This document shows positions 37,096 through 47,259 of a stretch of DNA of 64,000 nucleotides, piece after piece. The notes under the pieces are model-generated. The model worked only from the letters and a program-made list of their open reading frames with translations. It was not told the DNA's origin and ran no database searches. A program made the translations under genes and the position numbers. Source of the stretch: Agathobaculum sp. (lineage in GTDB: Bacteria; Bacillota; Clostridia; Oscillospirales; Butyricicoccaceae); the NCBI RefSeq assembly GCF_022775115.1, contig NZ_JALFLA010000021.1, forward strand, positions 1-64,000, read 5' to 3'. Within the stretch, counting starts at the first letter, position 1. The number at the start of each line of letters is the position of its first letter.

Positions 37096-37875
37096 ATGTC
37101 TGCTTTGGAGCACCTGAAAGATATCGGCAGAAGTGTGGCCGGCTGTCCGCAGAAGGCCGTGCTGATTTTTGACAGCGCAGCGGGCGGTGGGACGCCCGGC
37201 GCAGCGAGCGGGGCGTCTGCTGCAAGCATGCTCGCGTCCACTGCACGGCGTTTGAATGCGGGCGTGCCGCAGAGCACAGCGCAGACGGGTACGGCGGTCA
37301 AGCCGTATCTGGAGGTGCAGTACAATCCGGCCTCGATCCGTTTTTCGGCCAACGCGGAAAGCGTCAACATGCGCAGCCTGCAGAACACGCTGCAAAGCGA
37401 TGTGATCAACCAAACCTGCGTGCCGCCGTCGGTACAGATGTCGGTCGAGCTGATCTTCAACGATGTAAACGTCAAGGATTCGTTCATGGCGGATAAGTTC
37501 CGCGTTTCGGCCAATGATCTGGTGACAGACACGGCCTCCATCATCAACGCGCTCAAGGGTGGGTATTCCGTGCAGCCGCAGAGCAACGGCCTGCTCGCGG
37601 CGACGCTATGTGATTCCAACCGCTCAGTCACCTTTCAGTGGGCGGACACCTCTTTTTCCGGCGAGATCGTCGATGTGCAGGTGCGGTATACGATGTTCTC
37701 TCTGTCAGGCGAGCCGGTGCACAGCGTCGTTACGCTGTATATCGAGCAGCAGATCGAGGGCACAGCAGAGGACAAGCAGTGGAATCAGGCCAAATTTGAT
37801 GCATGCTTCAGCGGCAAGCAGAGCAGAAGCATCGGGCAGACGGTAGGCAACCTTTTGAATATCACAGGCTTTTGA
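37096..37875 (+). CDS. CIS tube-initiator / LysM-type baseplate protein (Afp7-like), copy 2
   Basis: YLEVQYNPASIRFSANAES...PPSVQMSVELIFNDVNVKDSFM...VTFQWADTSFSGEIVDVQVRYTMFSLSGEPVHSVVTLYIEQ, clearly paralogous to 36222..37079. Confidence 0.8.
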   Translation: MSALEHLKDIGRSVAGCPQKAVLIFDSAAGGGTPGAASGASAASMLASTARRLNAGVPQSTAQTGTAVKPYLEVQYNPASIRFSANAESVNMRSLQNTLQSDVINQTCVPPSVQMSVELIFNDVNVKDSFMADKFRVSANDLVTDTASIINALKGGYSVQPQSNGLLAATLCDSNRSVTFQWADTSFSGEIVDVQVRYTMFSLSGEPVHSVVTLYIEQQIEGTAEDKQWNQAKFDACFSGKQSRSIGQTVGNLLNITGF

Positions 37876-37899
37876 TGGGCGGCAGTAAGGAGCGGTAGC

Positions 37900-39159
37900 A
37901 TGTTTTTGTCGGGCGCGGCATCTATGCTGAGCGGCATGAGGAGAGGCATGGCAGGCGACAGCGCAAAGCTGACCTATGACAGTCTGAAAAAGACCTACAA
38001 GGAATTTGCCTCGCCGCAGGCCGCGGTTTTTTTCGGCGGCAGCGCGTTTGTCAACAAGGGCGATTTTGTCATTGACGATATCCATATCGAGCTGACAAGC
38101 GGCTTTGAGGCTTCGGTCGCGGTGTTTCGCATTTACCATGTGTATGACCAGACAGCTTCGGCCTTTCGATACGGCGAGCTCAAGGCACAGGTGTGCATGG
38201 GTAATACACTGGATATCGCGCTGGGATATTTGGGTGTGGGACAAACGGTGTTTCACGGCTTTATTGCGGGACTGGATTTCCATTATGACCAAACGAGCGT
38301 GCCGTACATTGAAGTGACCGGCATGGATATCAAGGGCATTATGATGGCAAACTGCTATGCGCAGCAGGTCGTGGCCGCGTCCTACGGCGCGGCGGTGCAG
38401 CAGATTCTTGCCCGCACTGTGTACGCCAGCCTGATGCAGGGTATGAGGCTGCAGCTGACGCCCACGCCGGATGCTCCCGGTATGGAGGGCGGATTGCCCG
38501 GTGCGGCACGAGGCGGCGCGGGTGCGGCCGCGTCGGCCGGCACGATAGAAATGGTTTCCGAGAGCGATTATGAGTTTGTCGTAAAAGCGGCCAAACGCTT
38601 TAATTACGAGTTTTTTTCCGACAAGCATACGATTTATTTCCGCCCGGCCAAGTCGGACACCGCGCCGCAGGCCGCGCTTTCAGTCGGCGGCGGCATCCTT
38701 GATTTCCATATCGGTTACAGCGTGACCGGACTGGTGGGCGCGGTTGAGACGCGCGCGGTGGACGCGGGTACGGGCAAGCTGATCAAAAGCGAAAAGAAGC
38801 TGGCGCAGGATGCCGCGATCGACAGCAAGGCGCGCGCGCTGGTCAATGCGGCGCAAAAGGTATATATCGACCCCTCGATCACCTCGCAGCAGGACGCGGA
38901 TGCGCGTGCCTCGTCGCTTTATGAGCAGATGCGCTACCGTCTCGGCTCGTTTGAGGCGACCTGCGTCGGTATCCCCGACCTGTCCCCGGGCCGATTTTTG
39001 ATGGTCAGCGGCTTGGGCGCACCGGCGGACAACAGCTTTTATATCACGTCGGTGACGCATCGGCTCAGCAGTGAGCTGGGCTTTCGCACCGAGCTAACCG
39101 GCAAGGCGGCGACACTCGGCGGCACAGCCGCGGCAAGACCGGGCATCGGAGGATTGTAA
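37900..39159 (+). CDS. Phage late control D / VgrG gp27-like hub protein
   Basis: IDDIHIELTSGFEASVAVFRIYH...YLGVGQTVFHGFIAGLDFHYD...VTGMDIKGIMMAN...LSPGRFLMVSGLGAPADNSFYITSVTHRLSSE. Confidence 0.88.
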   Translation: MFLSGAASMLSGMRRGMAGDSAKLTYDSLKKTYKEFASPQAAVFFGGSAFVNKGDFVIDDIHIELTSGFEASVAVFRIYHVYDQTASAFRYGELKAQVCMGNTLDIALGYLGVGQTVFHGFIAGLDFHYDQTSVPYIEVTGMDIKGIMMANCYAQQVVAASYGAAVQQILARTVYASLMQGMRLQLTPTPDAPGMEGGLPGAARGGAGAAASAGTIEMVSESDYEFVVKAAKRFNYEFFSDKHTIYFRPAKSDTAPQAALSVGGGILDFHIGYSVTGLVGAVETRAVDAGTGKLIKSEKKLAQDAAIDSKARALVNAAQKVYIDPSITSQQDADARASSLYEQMRYRLGSFEATCVGIPDLSPGRFLMVSGLGAPADNSFYITSVTHRLSSELGFRTELTGKAATLGGTAAARPGIGGL

Positions 39160-39980
39160 TGAGCTTATACGACATTATCGACGATATTTCGCAAAAGCAG
39201 GTCAGCAAGACCGAAACCGGCGATGAGCGCATTTTCGGCGTGGTGATTGGCACTGTGACGCGCAATTATGAGCAAAGCATGGGGGGCCGCATTTGCGTCA
39301 GCATACCGACGCGGGATGAGAGCGCCAATGAACTGCGCTGGGCGCGTCTCGTTCAGCCCTCCTCAGGCAAGGAATGGGGGCATTATTTTCTGCCCGAGGT
39401 CGGTGATCAGGTGCTGCTTGCCTTTGAAAACGGCAATATTGAAAAGCCGTACGTGCTGGGCGGCGTGCCGCTGGATAATAATAAGTTCCTGACCGGCTCG
39501 GTCGACCGGGATAATAAGATCAAGCGTATCGTCACCAAGCACGGCAGCACGATCGTGTTTGAGGACAACGCTGCCGACGAGCAGGGCGGGCAGGATAAAA
39601 TCATCATCCAGACCGCCGGGGCAGAGTTGACGCTGGAAATGGACAACGGCGGCGACAAGATCAGGCTGCGGGACAAAAAGGGCAATAACACGATCGAGCT
39701 TTCCACCGTGGAGGAGCAGGGCAGCCTGACCATCAAAACCGAGTCTCGGCTGACAATCAAGGTGGGCGATACGATAAAGCTGACGATGTCGGGCGAGAGC
39801 GGAGCGGTCAAGCTGTCGGCGAGCGAGTTTACAGTCGAGACAAGCAAATCGGCGGCGGTGAAAACAGACGGCATGCTCAAGCTGGAGGGGAGCACGGTCA
39901 CGGAGAAGGCTTCCTCCGTATTGAAGCTGGAGAGCAGCGGCGCTGTCACGGTGGCGGGCAGTCCGGTCAAGATCGGCTGA
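39159..39980 (+). CDS. gpV/gp5-like baseplate spike protein (OB-fold plus beta-helical tip)
   Basis: FGVVIGTVTRNYEQSMGGRICVSIPTRDESANELRWARLVQPSSGKEWGHYFLPEVGDQVLLAFENGNIEKPYVLGGV; repetitive beta C-terminus. Confidence 0.92.
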   Translation: MSLYDIIDDISQKQVSKTETGDERIFGVVIGTVTRNYEQSMGGRICVSIPTRDESANELRWARLVQPSSGKEWGHYFLPEVGDQVLLAFENGNIEKPYVLGGVPLDNNKFLTGSVDRDNKIKRIVTKHGSTIVFEDNAADEQGGQDKIIIQTAGAELTLEMDNGGDKIRLRDKKGNNTIELSTVEEQGSLTIKTESRLTIKVGDTIKLTMSGESGAVKLSASEFTVETSKSAAVKTDGMLKLEGSTVTEKASSVLKLESSGAVTVAGSPVKIG

Positions 39981-40006
39981 GGAGCGAGGTTTGGAGGGCA
40001 AGCGGC

Positions 40007-40429
40007 ATGGACAATCAGCGTTTTTTGGGCAGCGGGATGAAATTTCCGCCGCAGATCAATAAGAGCACCGGGCGGTTTGCGCTGTCTGACGGCGCGCAGA
40101 GCGTAAAGGAATCGGTCTACCTCATCCTGATGACCCACCGGGGAGAGCGGTGGCTTGAGCCGATGTTCGGCGCGCATCTGCTTGACTACGCTTTTATGGA
40201 TACATCGCCCACCATGCTCGGGCTGATGAAAAACGATCTCATCAGCGTAATTTTGGAGCAGGAGCCACGCATATCCGACGTCAATATCGACATAGATCCT
40301 CATGTGCGGGACGGATGCCTGCTGATCCATATCAGCTATGTGATCGCGCAGACCAACACAAGGGATAATCTGGTATTCCCTTTTTATCTGAATGTACAGC
40401 CGGAGGAAGCGGACAATGAGCAGCTTTGA
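40007..40429 (+). CDS. GPW/gp25 baseplate wedge protein
   Basis: GMKFPPQINKSTGRFALSDGAQSVKESVYLILMTHRGERWLEPMFGAHLLDYAF. Confidence 0.93.
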   Translation: MDNQRFLGSGMKFPPQINKSTGRFALSDGAQSVKESVYLILMTHRGERWLEPMFGAHLLDYAFMDTSPTMLGLMKNDLISVILEQEPRISDVNIDIDPHVRDGCLLIHISYVIAQTNTRDNLVFPFYLNVQPEEADNEQL

Positions 40430-43400
40430 GGAATATCGGATCGATCCACGCACAGAGAGTGACCTGCGCGCGCAGATGGCCGAGCTGGCGCACTCCTACA
40501 CGCCCGAGTGGGCGTTTGACCCGGACAAGCCGGATATCGGCTCGGTGATCGGGCTGTTGTTTGCCTCCCAGTTGGCTGGCAATATCCGCCGGCTCAATCA
40601 GGTGGTGGACAAATATCATACTGAGTTCATCAATCTGCTCGACCTGTCGCTCAAAGCGGCGCTCCCGGCGGCTGGCGTTGCGGTGTTCGATATGATACCG
40701 GATACGGTCGCGGGCGTCCATATACCGCGCGGCGTTAAATTGCTCGCGCAGGGTGAGGGAGACGCGCGCGTTGTGTTTGAAACGCAGCAGGATGTGTTCG
40801 TTACCAGCGCGCGGCTGACCGATTTGGTAGGCGTGTCAGGCCCATGCGGCAGCATCCACCCGATACGGGGAGACTGGCGCAAGGAGCCGCTTCTGCCAAG
40901 GCGGCTGAGCGCGGCGGACGGCATCAAAGAAGACGCATCGGCGGCGGACGGCGGAACGGACGAGGCGAAGTCGGAGTTTCCCATCGCCTTATTTGACTAT
41001 ACGGGGGAGAACATCGCGCGCGGCGCGCTGCTGCTGTATCACAGCAGCCTATTCGACACGGCGCCGGGTGTTTCCGTGCTGGTTTACGCCAAGGAGGCGG
41101 TCACGGGTGAAAGCATGGCGGCGGCGCTGTGCGACGCAGACAGCTACCGGTGGAGCTATCTTTCTCCCGAGGGGCTGACGCCGATCGCGGCCAAGGCCGG
41201 CGCGGACGGCAGTGTGGTGCTGGAAAAGGGCGGCGACAACCGCCATCTTCTGATAGATGGCACGGAATACGCCGTGCTTTGTGTGGAAACGGTCGGTATG
41301 CCGCCGCATACGGTCGATTTGCGCTCGATCGAGGTCAGCTCCTCCTGCGCGCCGACCGCGCCCGACTGCGTCATTCATAATGATGAGCAGCTGGACAGCC
41401 GAAGCTGCCTGCCCTTTGGCGCGACAGCTTCGATCTTCGATGAATGCTATATCGGGCATGACCGCATCTTCCGGCAGCAGGGGGCGGAGATCGAGCTGAC
41501 CTTTCACTTGGAATACGAGGACAAGCTGGTCGATCTGCTTCCCCAGCAGGTGCAGGAGGAGCTGAAGATCATCAAGCGCCGCCCGCGCCCAGCCCAGCTT
41601 GGGCGGGCGGAGACCTGTGTGCAGCGCATGGCGCTCGAGTATTTCAACGGCCGCGGTTGGTACCGCTTGCCTTGTGACAGCGACTGGCAGACACTGTTTG
41701 ACAGCACGCACGCGGGCGAGGTGTCCATTCGCTTTCAATGCCCGGAGGACTGGCGGGAGAGCGTGATGGGCGGTGTGGAGGGGCGCATGATACGCTTACG
41801 CGTGATGCAGGCGGACAACTGCTTTTTGCAGCCTTGCCTGCACCGGATGCCGCGGCTGCGCGATATGCGTCTGCGCTACCGCTATGTGGGTTTTCGGCGG
41901 CTGCCGCAGCGGATTGAGCGTATTTGCGGCACGGTGCGCGAGGATATCACTGCGGCTGTGCAGCAAAGGCAGCCGTTTACCGCGTTTGCGCCGCTGCCAT
42001 ACCCGGAAAACGCGCTGCTGCTTGGCTTTGACCGCCCGTTTGACGGCGCGCCGGTCAGCCTGTTTTTTGATATTGAGGAGAATATCCATTTTGCGCGTGC
42101 GCCGCTCCAGTTTTACTATTCCGCTGCGGGTGGTTTCAAGCGCTTGCGCATTGTCGATGGTACGCACGGTATGCGGCAGTCCGGCACGGTACTGTTTGAC
42201 CCGCCGGAGGATTTTGCGCCATTCCCCGTGGAGGGACGGCGGCGGTACTGGCTGCGCCTCACCGATGAGGCTGGGGCGTTTGACCGGCAGGCGTGCTGTC
42301 ATGCCGTGATACGCAGCATTCTGCTCAACGCGATCGAGATAAAAAACATCGAAACACTGCCCGAAAAGCAGTTGTATATTGAAGCGGCGGTGCCCAACAT
42401 GGCTTTCCCGCTGGATACGGACAATATCCTGTCCGCCGAGGTGTTCGTCAACGAATACGGCGCGCTGACACAGGGAGAGATGCAGTCCATGCTGGCCGGG
42501 GAACCGGATAATGTGCGCGCTGAATACAATCTGCTGGGCGAGATCAGCGCGTTTTTCGTCCGCTGGACAGAGGTGGACAGCTTTGACCGCTCCGCGCCGG
42601 GCGAGCGGCACTATGTGATCGACCGTATGTTGAGCCTACTGCGCTTTGGAGATGGTGTGAACGTCAAGATCCCGCGGGCGCAGCATGGCGTGGCGGTCAC
42701 GGTGCGCGTACAGCGCTGCGAGGGAGTAGGCGGCAATCTGCCGGCGGGCACGGTCAGCAGTCCGTACCGCAATATGATGTATATCGACCGTGTGTATACA
42801 CCGGTCGCAACCACCGCGGGCAGCAGCCTCGAAACGGTCGAGCGAGCGCGCCTGCGCGGCACCAACCTGATAAGCGGACAGGATCGGCTGGTCAGTCTGT
42901 CGGACTTCAAGCGAGCTGTACAGTCCTATTCCTCGGCCATTGAGAAGGTGCGGTGTATTCCGGGGCGTGCGCCTGACGGCAGAAAGGATGCGCGTTTGAT
43001 TTCAATTGCTGTGATGATGCGCGACTATCAGCAAGGCTCCTATTCCTTTCATCATATGAAAAAAACGCTCAGCGCCTATCTGCTCTCCCACTGTGAAGCG
43101 ACCGTGTCGCCGGACGACCTGTATCTGACAGAGCCGTCCTACATTACGCTTTCGGTCGATGTCTGGGCGGAAACCGCCCAGACTGATCTGGCGTTTCAGG
43201 TGCAAAACGCGCTGACAGCGCGCATTACAGCCTTTCTCGACCCGCTGGGGAGCGGCAGCGGCAAGGGCTGGGAGATCGGCTCGTTGCCCGATGAAAGGCA
43301 GATCGGCATGATGCTGCGCACGGCGGAGGTCAACGCGCTCGTGCGGCGGTTTGCCGTCCATGCGCGCCGCGTCGAGCCGGACGGTGTGCATGAGTGCAGC

Positions 43401-43478
43401 CTGTCCGAGCTGCCGCGGTCGCCCTTTATGATCGGCGTTAACGGCATCCATCGCGTGCATATCGTCCACGCCGGGTAA
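40416..43478 (+). CDS. Baseplate assembly protein (Afp11-like, gpJ family)
   Basis: Start ATG 40416; C-terminal LRFGDGVNVKIPRAQHGVAVTVRVQRCEGVGGNLPAGTV...ERARLRGTNLISGQDRLVSLSDFKRAVQSY. Confidence 0.9.
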   Translation: MSSFEEYRIDPRTESDLRAQMAELAHSYTPEWAFDPDKPDIGSVIGLLFASQLAGNIRRLNQVVDKYHTEFINLLDLSLKAALPAAGVAVFDMIPDTVAGVHIPRGVKLLAQGEGDARVVFETQQDVFVTSARLTDLVGVSGPCGSIHPIRGDWRKEPLLPRRLSAADGIKEDASAADGGTDEAKSEFPIALFDYTGENIARGALLLYHSSLFDTAPGVSVLVYAKEAVTGESMAAALCDADSYRWSYLSPEGLTPIAAKAGADGSVVLEKGGDNRHLLIDGTEYAVLCVETVGMPPHTVDLRSIEVSSSCAPTAPDCVIHNDEQLDSRSCLPFGATASIFDECYIGHDRIFRQQGAEIELTFHLEYEDKLVDLLPQQVQEELKIIKRRPRPAQLGRAETCVQRMALEYFNGRGWYRLPCDSDWQTLFDSTHAGEVSIRFQCPEDWRESVMGGVEGRMIRLRVMQADNCFLQPCLHRMPRLRDMRLRYRYVGFRRLPQRIERICGTVREDITAAVQQRQPFTAFAPLPYPENALLLGFDRPFDGAPVSLFFDIEENIHFARAPLQFYYSAAGGFKRLRIVDGTHGMRQSGTVLFDPPEDFAPFPVEGRRRYWLRLTDEAGAFDRQACCHAVIRSILLNAIEIKNIETLPEKQLYIEAAVPNMAFPLDTDNILSAEVFVNEYGALTQGEMQSMLAGEPDNVRAEYNLLGEISAFFVRWTEVDSFDRSAPGERHYVIDRMLSLLRFGDGVNVKIPRAQHGVAVTVRVQRCEGVGGNLPAGTVSSPYRNMMYIDRVYTPVATTAGSSLETVERARLRGTNLISGQDRLVSLSDFKRAVQSYSSAIEKVRCIPGRAPDGRKDARLISIAVMMRDYQQGSYSFHHMKKTLSAYLLSHCEATVSPDDLYLTEPSYITLSVDVWAETAQTDLAFQVQNALTARITAFLDPLGSGSGKGWEIGSLPDERQIGMMLRTAEVNALVRRFAVHARRVEPDGVHECSLSELPRSPFMIGVNGIHRVHIVHAG

Positions 43479-43502
43479 GGCGGCGCACGAACGGAGGTAA
43501 CC

Positions 43503-45617
43503 ATGCTACATAGTATCAAGCTCAACGATCAGGAATATGATGAATTGCTGACGGAAGCGCTGTCGCGCATCCCGCTGTATACCAATGAGTGGACAAATTT
43601 CAATGTGTCCGACCCCGGCATCACGATGCTGCAAAACCTTTCGTCGTTCTCCCTTTTGCAGCAGAGCCTGATTGATGAAGTGACCGACGAGCTACGCCTG
43701 AAGCTGCTCAAGCTGCTGGGCATCACCCCCATGCCGGTGCGGGCGGCAAGGCTGCTCGTCGCGCCGGAGCAGGCGGCGGTGCGTGTGCTTGCTATGCACG
43801 AGGCGCTCATGCTGGGCGATCTGCGCTTTGAAACGCGCGCGCCGACTGTGCTGCTTCCGTGGTCGATCGCGGGCGTTTACGCGGCGATAGGCGGCACGAT
43901 GCGCGAGCTGACCGATCCGCTGCGCTATGCGCAGCACACCTCCGTGCAGGTGTTCGGCGCGGCGCCGCGTGCGGGGGATGCGCTGCTCTGTCTGCTGGAA
44001 GGCCCGCTCGAAGCGCGGATGACACTGCATTTTTATGTCGGGATCGACAATGAAAGCAGGCGCAATCCGTTTGAGCAAGCGGACGAGCCGGTGTTTGCCA
44101 AGCTCAGGTGGCAATATTTCACGGCGGACGGCTGGGCGGACGCCGCTTGCGCCGATCAAACGCACGGCTTTCTGACCAGCGGCGGCATCCGCCTTACCTT
44201 GGGTGCGGCCGAGCCGGCCGTCTGCACAGAACTGCCTCAGCCCGGCATGGCGGTGCGCTGCCTGCTCGAATACGCCGATTATGATGTCGCGCCGCGCATC
44301 TGTGCGCTGAGCGGCGGCTTGTTCGAGGTCGAGCAGCGCAGCACCTGCGCGGCATCGTTTCTGCTGCCCGGCAGCGGGGTTGTGCGCATTCAAAGCGCGA
44401 TGACACGCTACGAGAACCTGTTTGTATTTTGCCGCGAGGCTGCGGACGGGTGGTACTTCCGTTATGAGGCTGACCGAGGACAGGGCGAGGGACGCTTTTA
44501 CCGGCGAGAGGATCGACCGGACGGCACGGTTGAGCTGGGTTTTGACAAGGCGCGCTTCGGCTTTGCGCCGGACGGAGGGGACGAAGCGGTCTGCGCGGTC
44601 TGTTACGATGCAGAAACACTGAACCACTATTGGATCGGCACGGCATATGGATATGAGGATCAGGTGCTTGACCTGACCGGCATGGCGTTGGTGCTGCCCG
44701 AGGATTTCAGTGTGTTGGCCGAGCTGACGCTGCCGGACGGGCAGACAGCCTATCGTCGGATCAGGCCAAACGACCGGCGGGAGGACAGCCTGCAATATGA
44801 GGTGTTGGCCGCCGAGGGCGCGATACACATCGTGCACAACGGCCTGGGCAGCGCGGCGCGCCTGCTTTTGTGCGATTGCGCGGTCACGGCGGGCGCAGCC
44901 GGCAATGTGCGTGCCGGCGCGCGGCTGAGCGCGGCGCCCGACCCGTATTTTCCCGAGGAGGCCCGCGGTCCGTTTTATACAGCACCGGGCTGCGGACACG
45001 GTGGCCGAACGGCGGAAACGATCGAGCAAATGCGGCGCCGCTTCATCCGTATGCTGCACAGCCGTGTCTCGGCAGTCAGTGAGCGCGACTATGAACAGGC
45101 CGTGCGCACGACGCCGGGGCTGTGCATCCACAAGGTGCGCGCCGTGGCGGATGAGCAAAATAATGTTGCAAGGATCGCCGTGAAGTGCTATACTGATACG
45201 GATAAGCAAGGTCTTCCAAATGGTTATTTTGCACAAATTATGCGGCGTATGAATGCTTTTCGAATGATCTCCACACGCATTGAGCTGCGCGCGCCGCAGT
45301 ATGTGCCGATTGACGTGGCGGCCGTCATCCATGTGCGGAACTACTATGATAACGCCCGGACGGAGATCGAGCGGCTGCTGCGCAGCGAGCTAGATTATGT
45401 GTCGGACGAGCACAGCTTTGGCGAGGTTGTGCACTTTACCGAACTGTATCAGAAAATAGAGCGGTTGGAGTGCGTCGACAGTATTTATTCGCTGACGATG
45501 CTGCCAAGGCCGGGAACGGATACAGTGATGCGAGGCTCGGATATCCTGCTGGGAGAAAGCTGTTTGTGCCACTTGGGTACACTTTCGCTCGAACTGAACA
45601 GGGCGTTGCCGCGATGA
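43503..45617 (+). CDS. Baseplate J/gp47-like protein (Afp12-like)
   Basis: DEYDELLTEALSRIPLYTNEWTNFNVSDPGITMLQNLSSF region; GHGGRTAETIEQMRRRFIRMLHSRVSAVSERDYEQAVRTTPGLCIHKVRAV. Confidence 0.9.
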   Translation: MLHSIKLNDQEYDELLTEALSRIPLYTNEWTNFNVSDPGITMLQNLSSFSLLQQSLIDEVTDELRLKLLKLLGITPMPVRAARLLVAPEQAAVRVLAMHEALMLGDLRFETRAPTVLLPWSIAGVYAAIGGTMRELTDPLRYAQHTSVQVFGAAPRAGDALLCLLEGPLEARMTLHFYVGIDNESRRNPFEQADEPVFAKLRWQYFTADGWADAACADQTHGFLTSGGIRLTLGAAEPAVCTELPQPGMAVRCLLEYADYDVAPRICALSGGLFEVEQRSTCAASFLLPGSGVVRIQSAMTRYENLFVFCREAADGWYFRYEADRGQGEGRFYRREDRPDGTVELGFDKARFGFAPDGGDEAVCAVCYDAETLNHYWIGTAYGYEDQVLDLTGMALVLPEDFSVLAELTLPDGQTAYRRIRPNDRREDSLQYEVLAAEGAIHIVHNGLGSAARLLLCDCAVTAGAAGNVRAGARLSAAPDPYFPEEARGPFYTAPGCGHGGRTAETIEQMRRRFIRMLHSRVSAVSERDYEQAVRTTPGLCIHKVRAVADEQNNVARIAVKCYTDTDKQGLPNGYFAQIMRRMNAFRMISTRIELRAPQYVPIDVAAVIHVRNYYDNARTEIERLLRSELDYVSDEHSFGEVVHFTELYQKIERLECVDSIYSLTMLPRPGTDTVMRGSDILLGESCLCHLGTLSLELNRALPR

Positions 45618-45639
45618 ATGGCAGGCAGGGGAAAAGGTC

Positions 45640-46722
45640 ATGGAAAAACTGCTGAAAAAATATAATCTGGGCAGCAGCCGCCTGCGGAGTGGCTGCCTGT
45701 ACGGCATGGAGGCGGACGAATGCGGCGGCGTACATACCATGCCGGAGGAGAGCTATCATGCGATGTTTCTGACGGCACTGGACTCCGGCAAGCCGGACTG
45801 CGAGTGGGGACGATTCGTGCTTGAGGCCGCGCTGCCGCGTGACATGGTGATCGTGATCCACGCGCTGGCATCGGATGAGAGCCGCATCTTGCGCGACGGG
45901 GAGACCATCGAGACCGATGTCTTCCTCCGCCAGCCGGAGGAGGGTGCAAAGCGCAAAATGCGGCTGTTCGAGCTTTCAGACTCCATCCGTCAAATCGGTG
46001 CGACCGATATCCTGCTCTACGGGCAGCGCGGCCGCTACCTGTGGCTGTGCGTTGAGCTGATTGGTGTGGGCAGCGCCACCCTGCGCGGGCTGCGCGTATA
46101 TACGCCGGGCGATAATTTTTTTCAGACCTTTCCCGAGGTTTATCGGCGTAACGGCGCGTTTCTGCATCGGTATTTGTCGGTGTTTTCCGCGCTGTACAAT
46201 GATTTACAGGAGGAGATAGACGGTCTGCCCGCGCTGTTTGATCCGGACACGGCACCGCGCGCGCTGCTGCCCGTTTTTGCCCAGTGGCTGGGTTTGGAGC
46301 TGGACGGCGACTTTCTGAGCGAAAAACAGTGCCGGAAGCTGCTACGATCAGGCTTTCGCCTGTTGTCCCGCAAGGGAACGAGGGCGGCGATCGAGGAGAT
46401 CGTGCACCTGCTGGTCGATGAGCCGGTCTATATCCTTGAGCGCACGGGCGCGGAGGGACGGCGCGCGTTTGGCGGGGGCGATGATCCGTTCGCCTTTACC
46501 GTGCTGCTCGCGTGCCGCTCGGATGAGCAGCTGCACGCTAAGCTGCTGTACTTAATTGATCAGTTTCGGCCGATCCGCACGCAGGTGAGCATCATTTTTC
46601 TGGGAGACTGCGTCAGTATGGATGACCACTGCTATATGGACATCAACGCCATGCTGGTGCAAAGCGTGAGCGGCAGCTTAAACAGCGGCGCGGCGCTGAA
46701 CGGCTTGACTTACCTACAATAA
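45640..46722 (+). CDS. P2-I-like CIS tail protein
   Basis: LRVYTPGDNFFQTFPEVYRRNGAFLHRYLSVFSALYNDLQEEIDGLPALFDPDTAPRALLPVFAQWLGLELDG...LSRKGTRAAIEEIV. Confidence 0.88.
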   Translation: MEKLLKKYNLGSSRLRSGCLYGMEADECGGVHTMPEESYHAMFLTALDSGKPDCEWGRFVLEAALPRDMVIVIHALASDESRILRDGETIETDVFLRQPEEGAKRKMRLFELSDSIRQIGATDILLYGQRGRYLWLCVELIGVGSATLRGLRVYTPGDNFFQTFPEVYRRNGAFLHRYLSVFSALYNDLQEEIDGLPALFDPDTAPRALLPVFAQWLGLELDGDFLSEKQCRKLLRSGFRLLSRKGTRAAIEEIVHLLVDEPVYILERTGAEGRRAFGGGDDPFAFTVLLACRSDEQLHAKLLYLIDQFRPIRTQVSIIFLGDCVSMDDHCYMDINAMLVQSVSGSLNSGAALNGLTYLQ

Positions 46723-46740
46723 ATACACAAAGGAGACAAC

Positions 46741-47043
46741 ATGATGACGATTCAAACAAAGCAGGATGGCGCAACGCTCACCCTTGCCATTGAAGGGCGC
46801 GTGGACACGATGACAAGTCCGCAGCTGCAGCAGGCCGTGCTGCAAGCGTTCCAAAGTGCAGGCAAGGTCGTGCTGGATTTTGCCAAGGTGCCATATATCA
46901 GCAGCGCGGGTTTGCGGGTGCTGCTCATCGGCCAAAAGACTGCGCAGTCCAAGAACGGCTCTATGGTGCTTACAAATGTGGGCGAAACGGTACAGAACGT
47001 ACTGGATACGGTCGGCTTTAGCTCGGTTATGACAATTGAGTGA
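46741..47043 (+). CDS. STAS-domain anti-sigma-factor antagonist-like protein
   Basis: LTLAIEGRVDTMTSPQLQQAVLQAF...VVLDFAKVPYISSAGLRVLL with the phosphorylatable SSAGLR motif. Confidence 0.95.
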   Translation: MMTIQTKQDGATLTLAIEGRVDTMTSPQLQQAVLQAFQSAGKVVLDFAKVPYISSAGLRVLLIGQKTAQSKNGSMVLTNVGETVQNVLDTVGFSSVMTIE

Positions 47044-47259
47044 GGAAAAGGCGGGAAAGGGTAGATTTTGCGGCTCTTTTTCGCTTTTTTTGGGCAAGCG
47101 GAGGAGCAGAAGGACGGGGAGCGTGCGCTCTCCCGCGCATAGCCGTGGCAGGCAGCTGCCTGACGCGGGGATGATATGTTAGGCATGTGTAATGCGTGCC
47201 GAAACGGCGCAGATGCTGTACCGGCTGGACAGTTTTCATACAAGGCAGGAGGTAAGCAA

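Noticed and set aside
34947-37631. 894-aa minus-strand ORF opposite CIS genes
   Set aside because: Antisense to clear CIS coding sequence; long open frame is a GC/codon-bias artefact, composition is Arg/Leu/Cys/His-rich without recognisable motifs
16684-46722. Intact prophage
   Set aside because: No integrase, terminase, portal, capsid, lysis genes or attachment repeats; the DUF4255/DUF4280/DUF6760 set and AAA+ ATPase indicate a CIS rather than a phage
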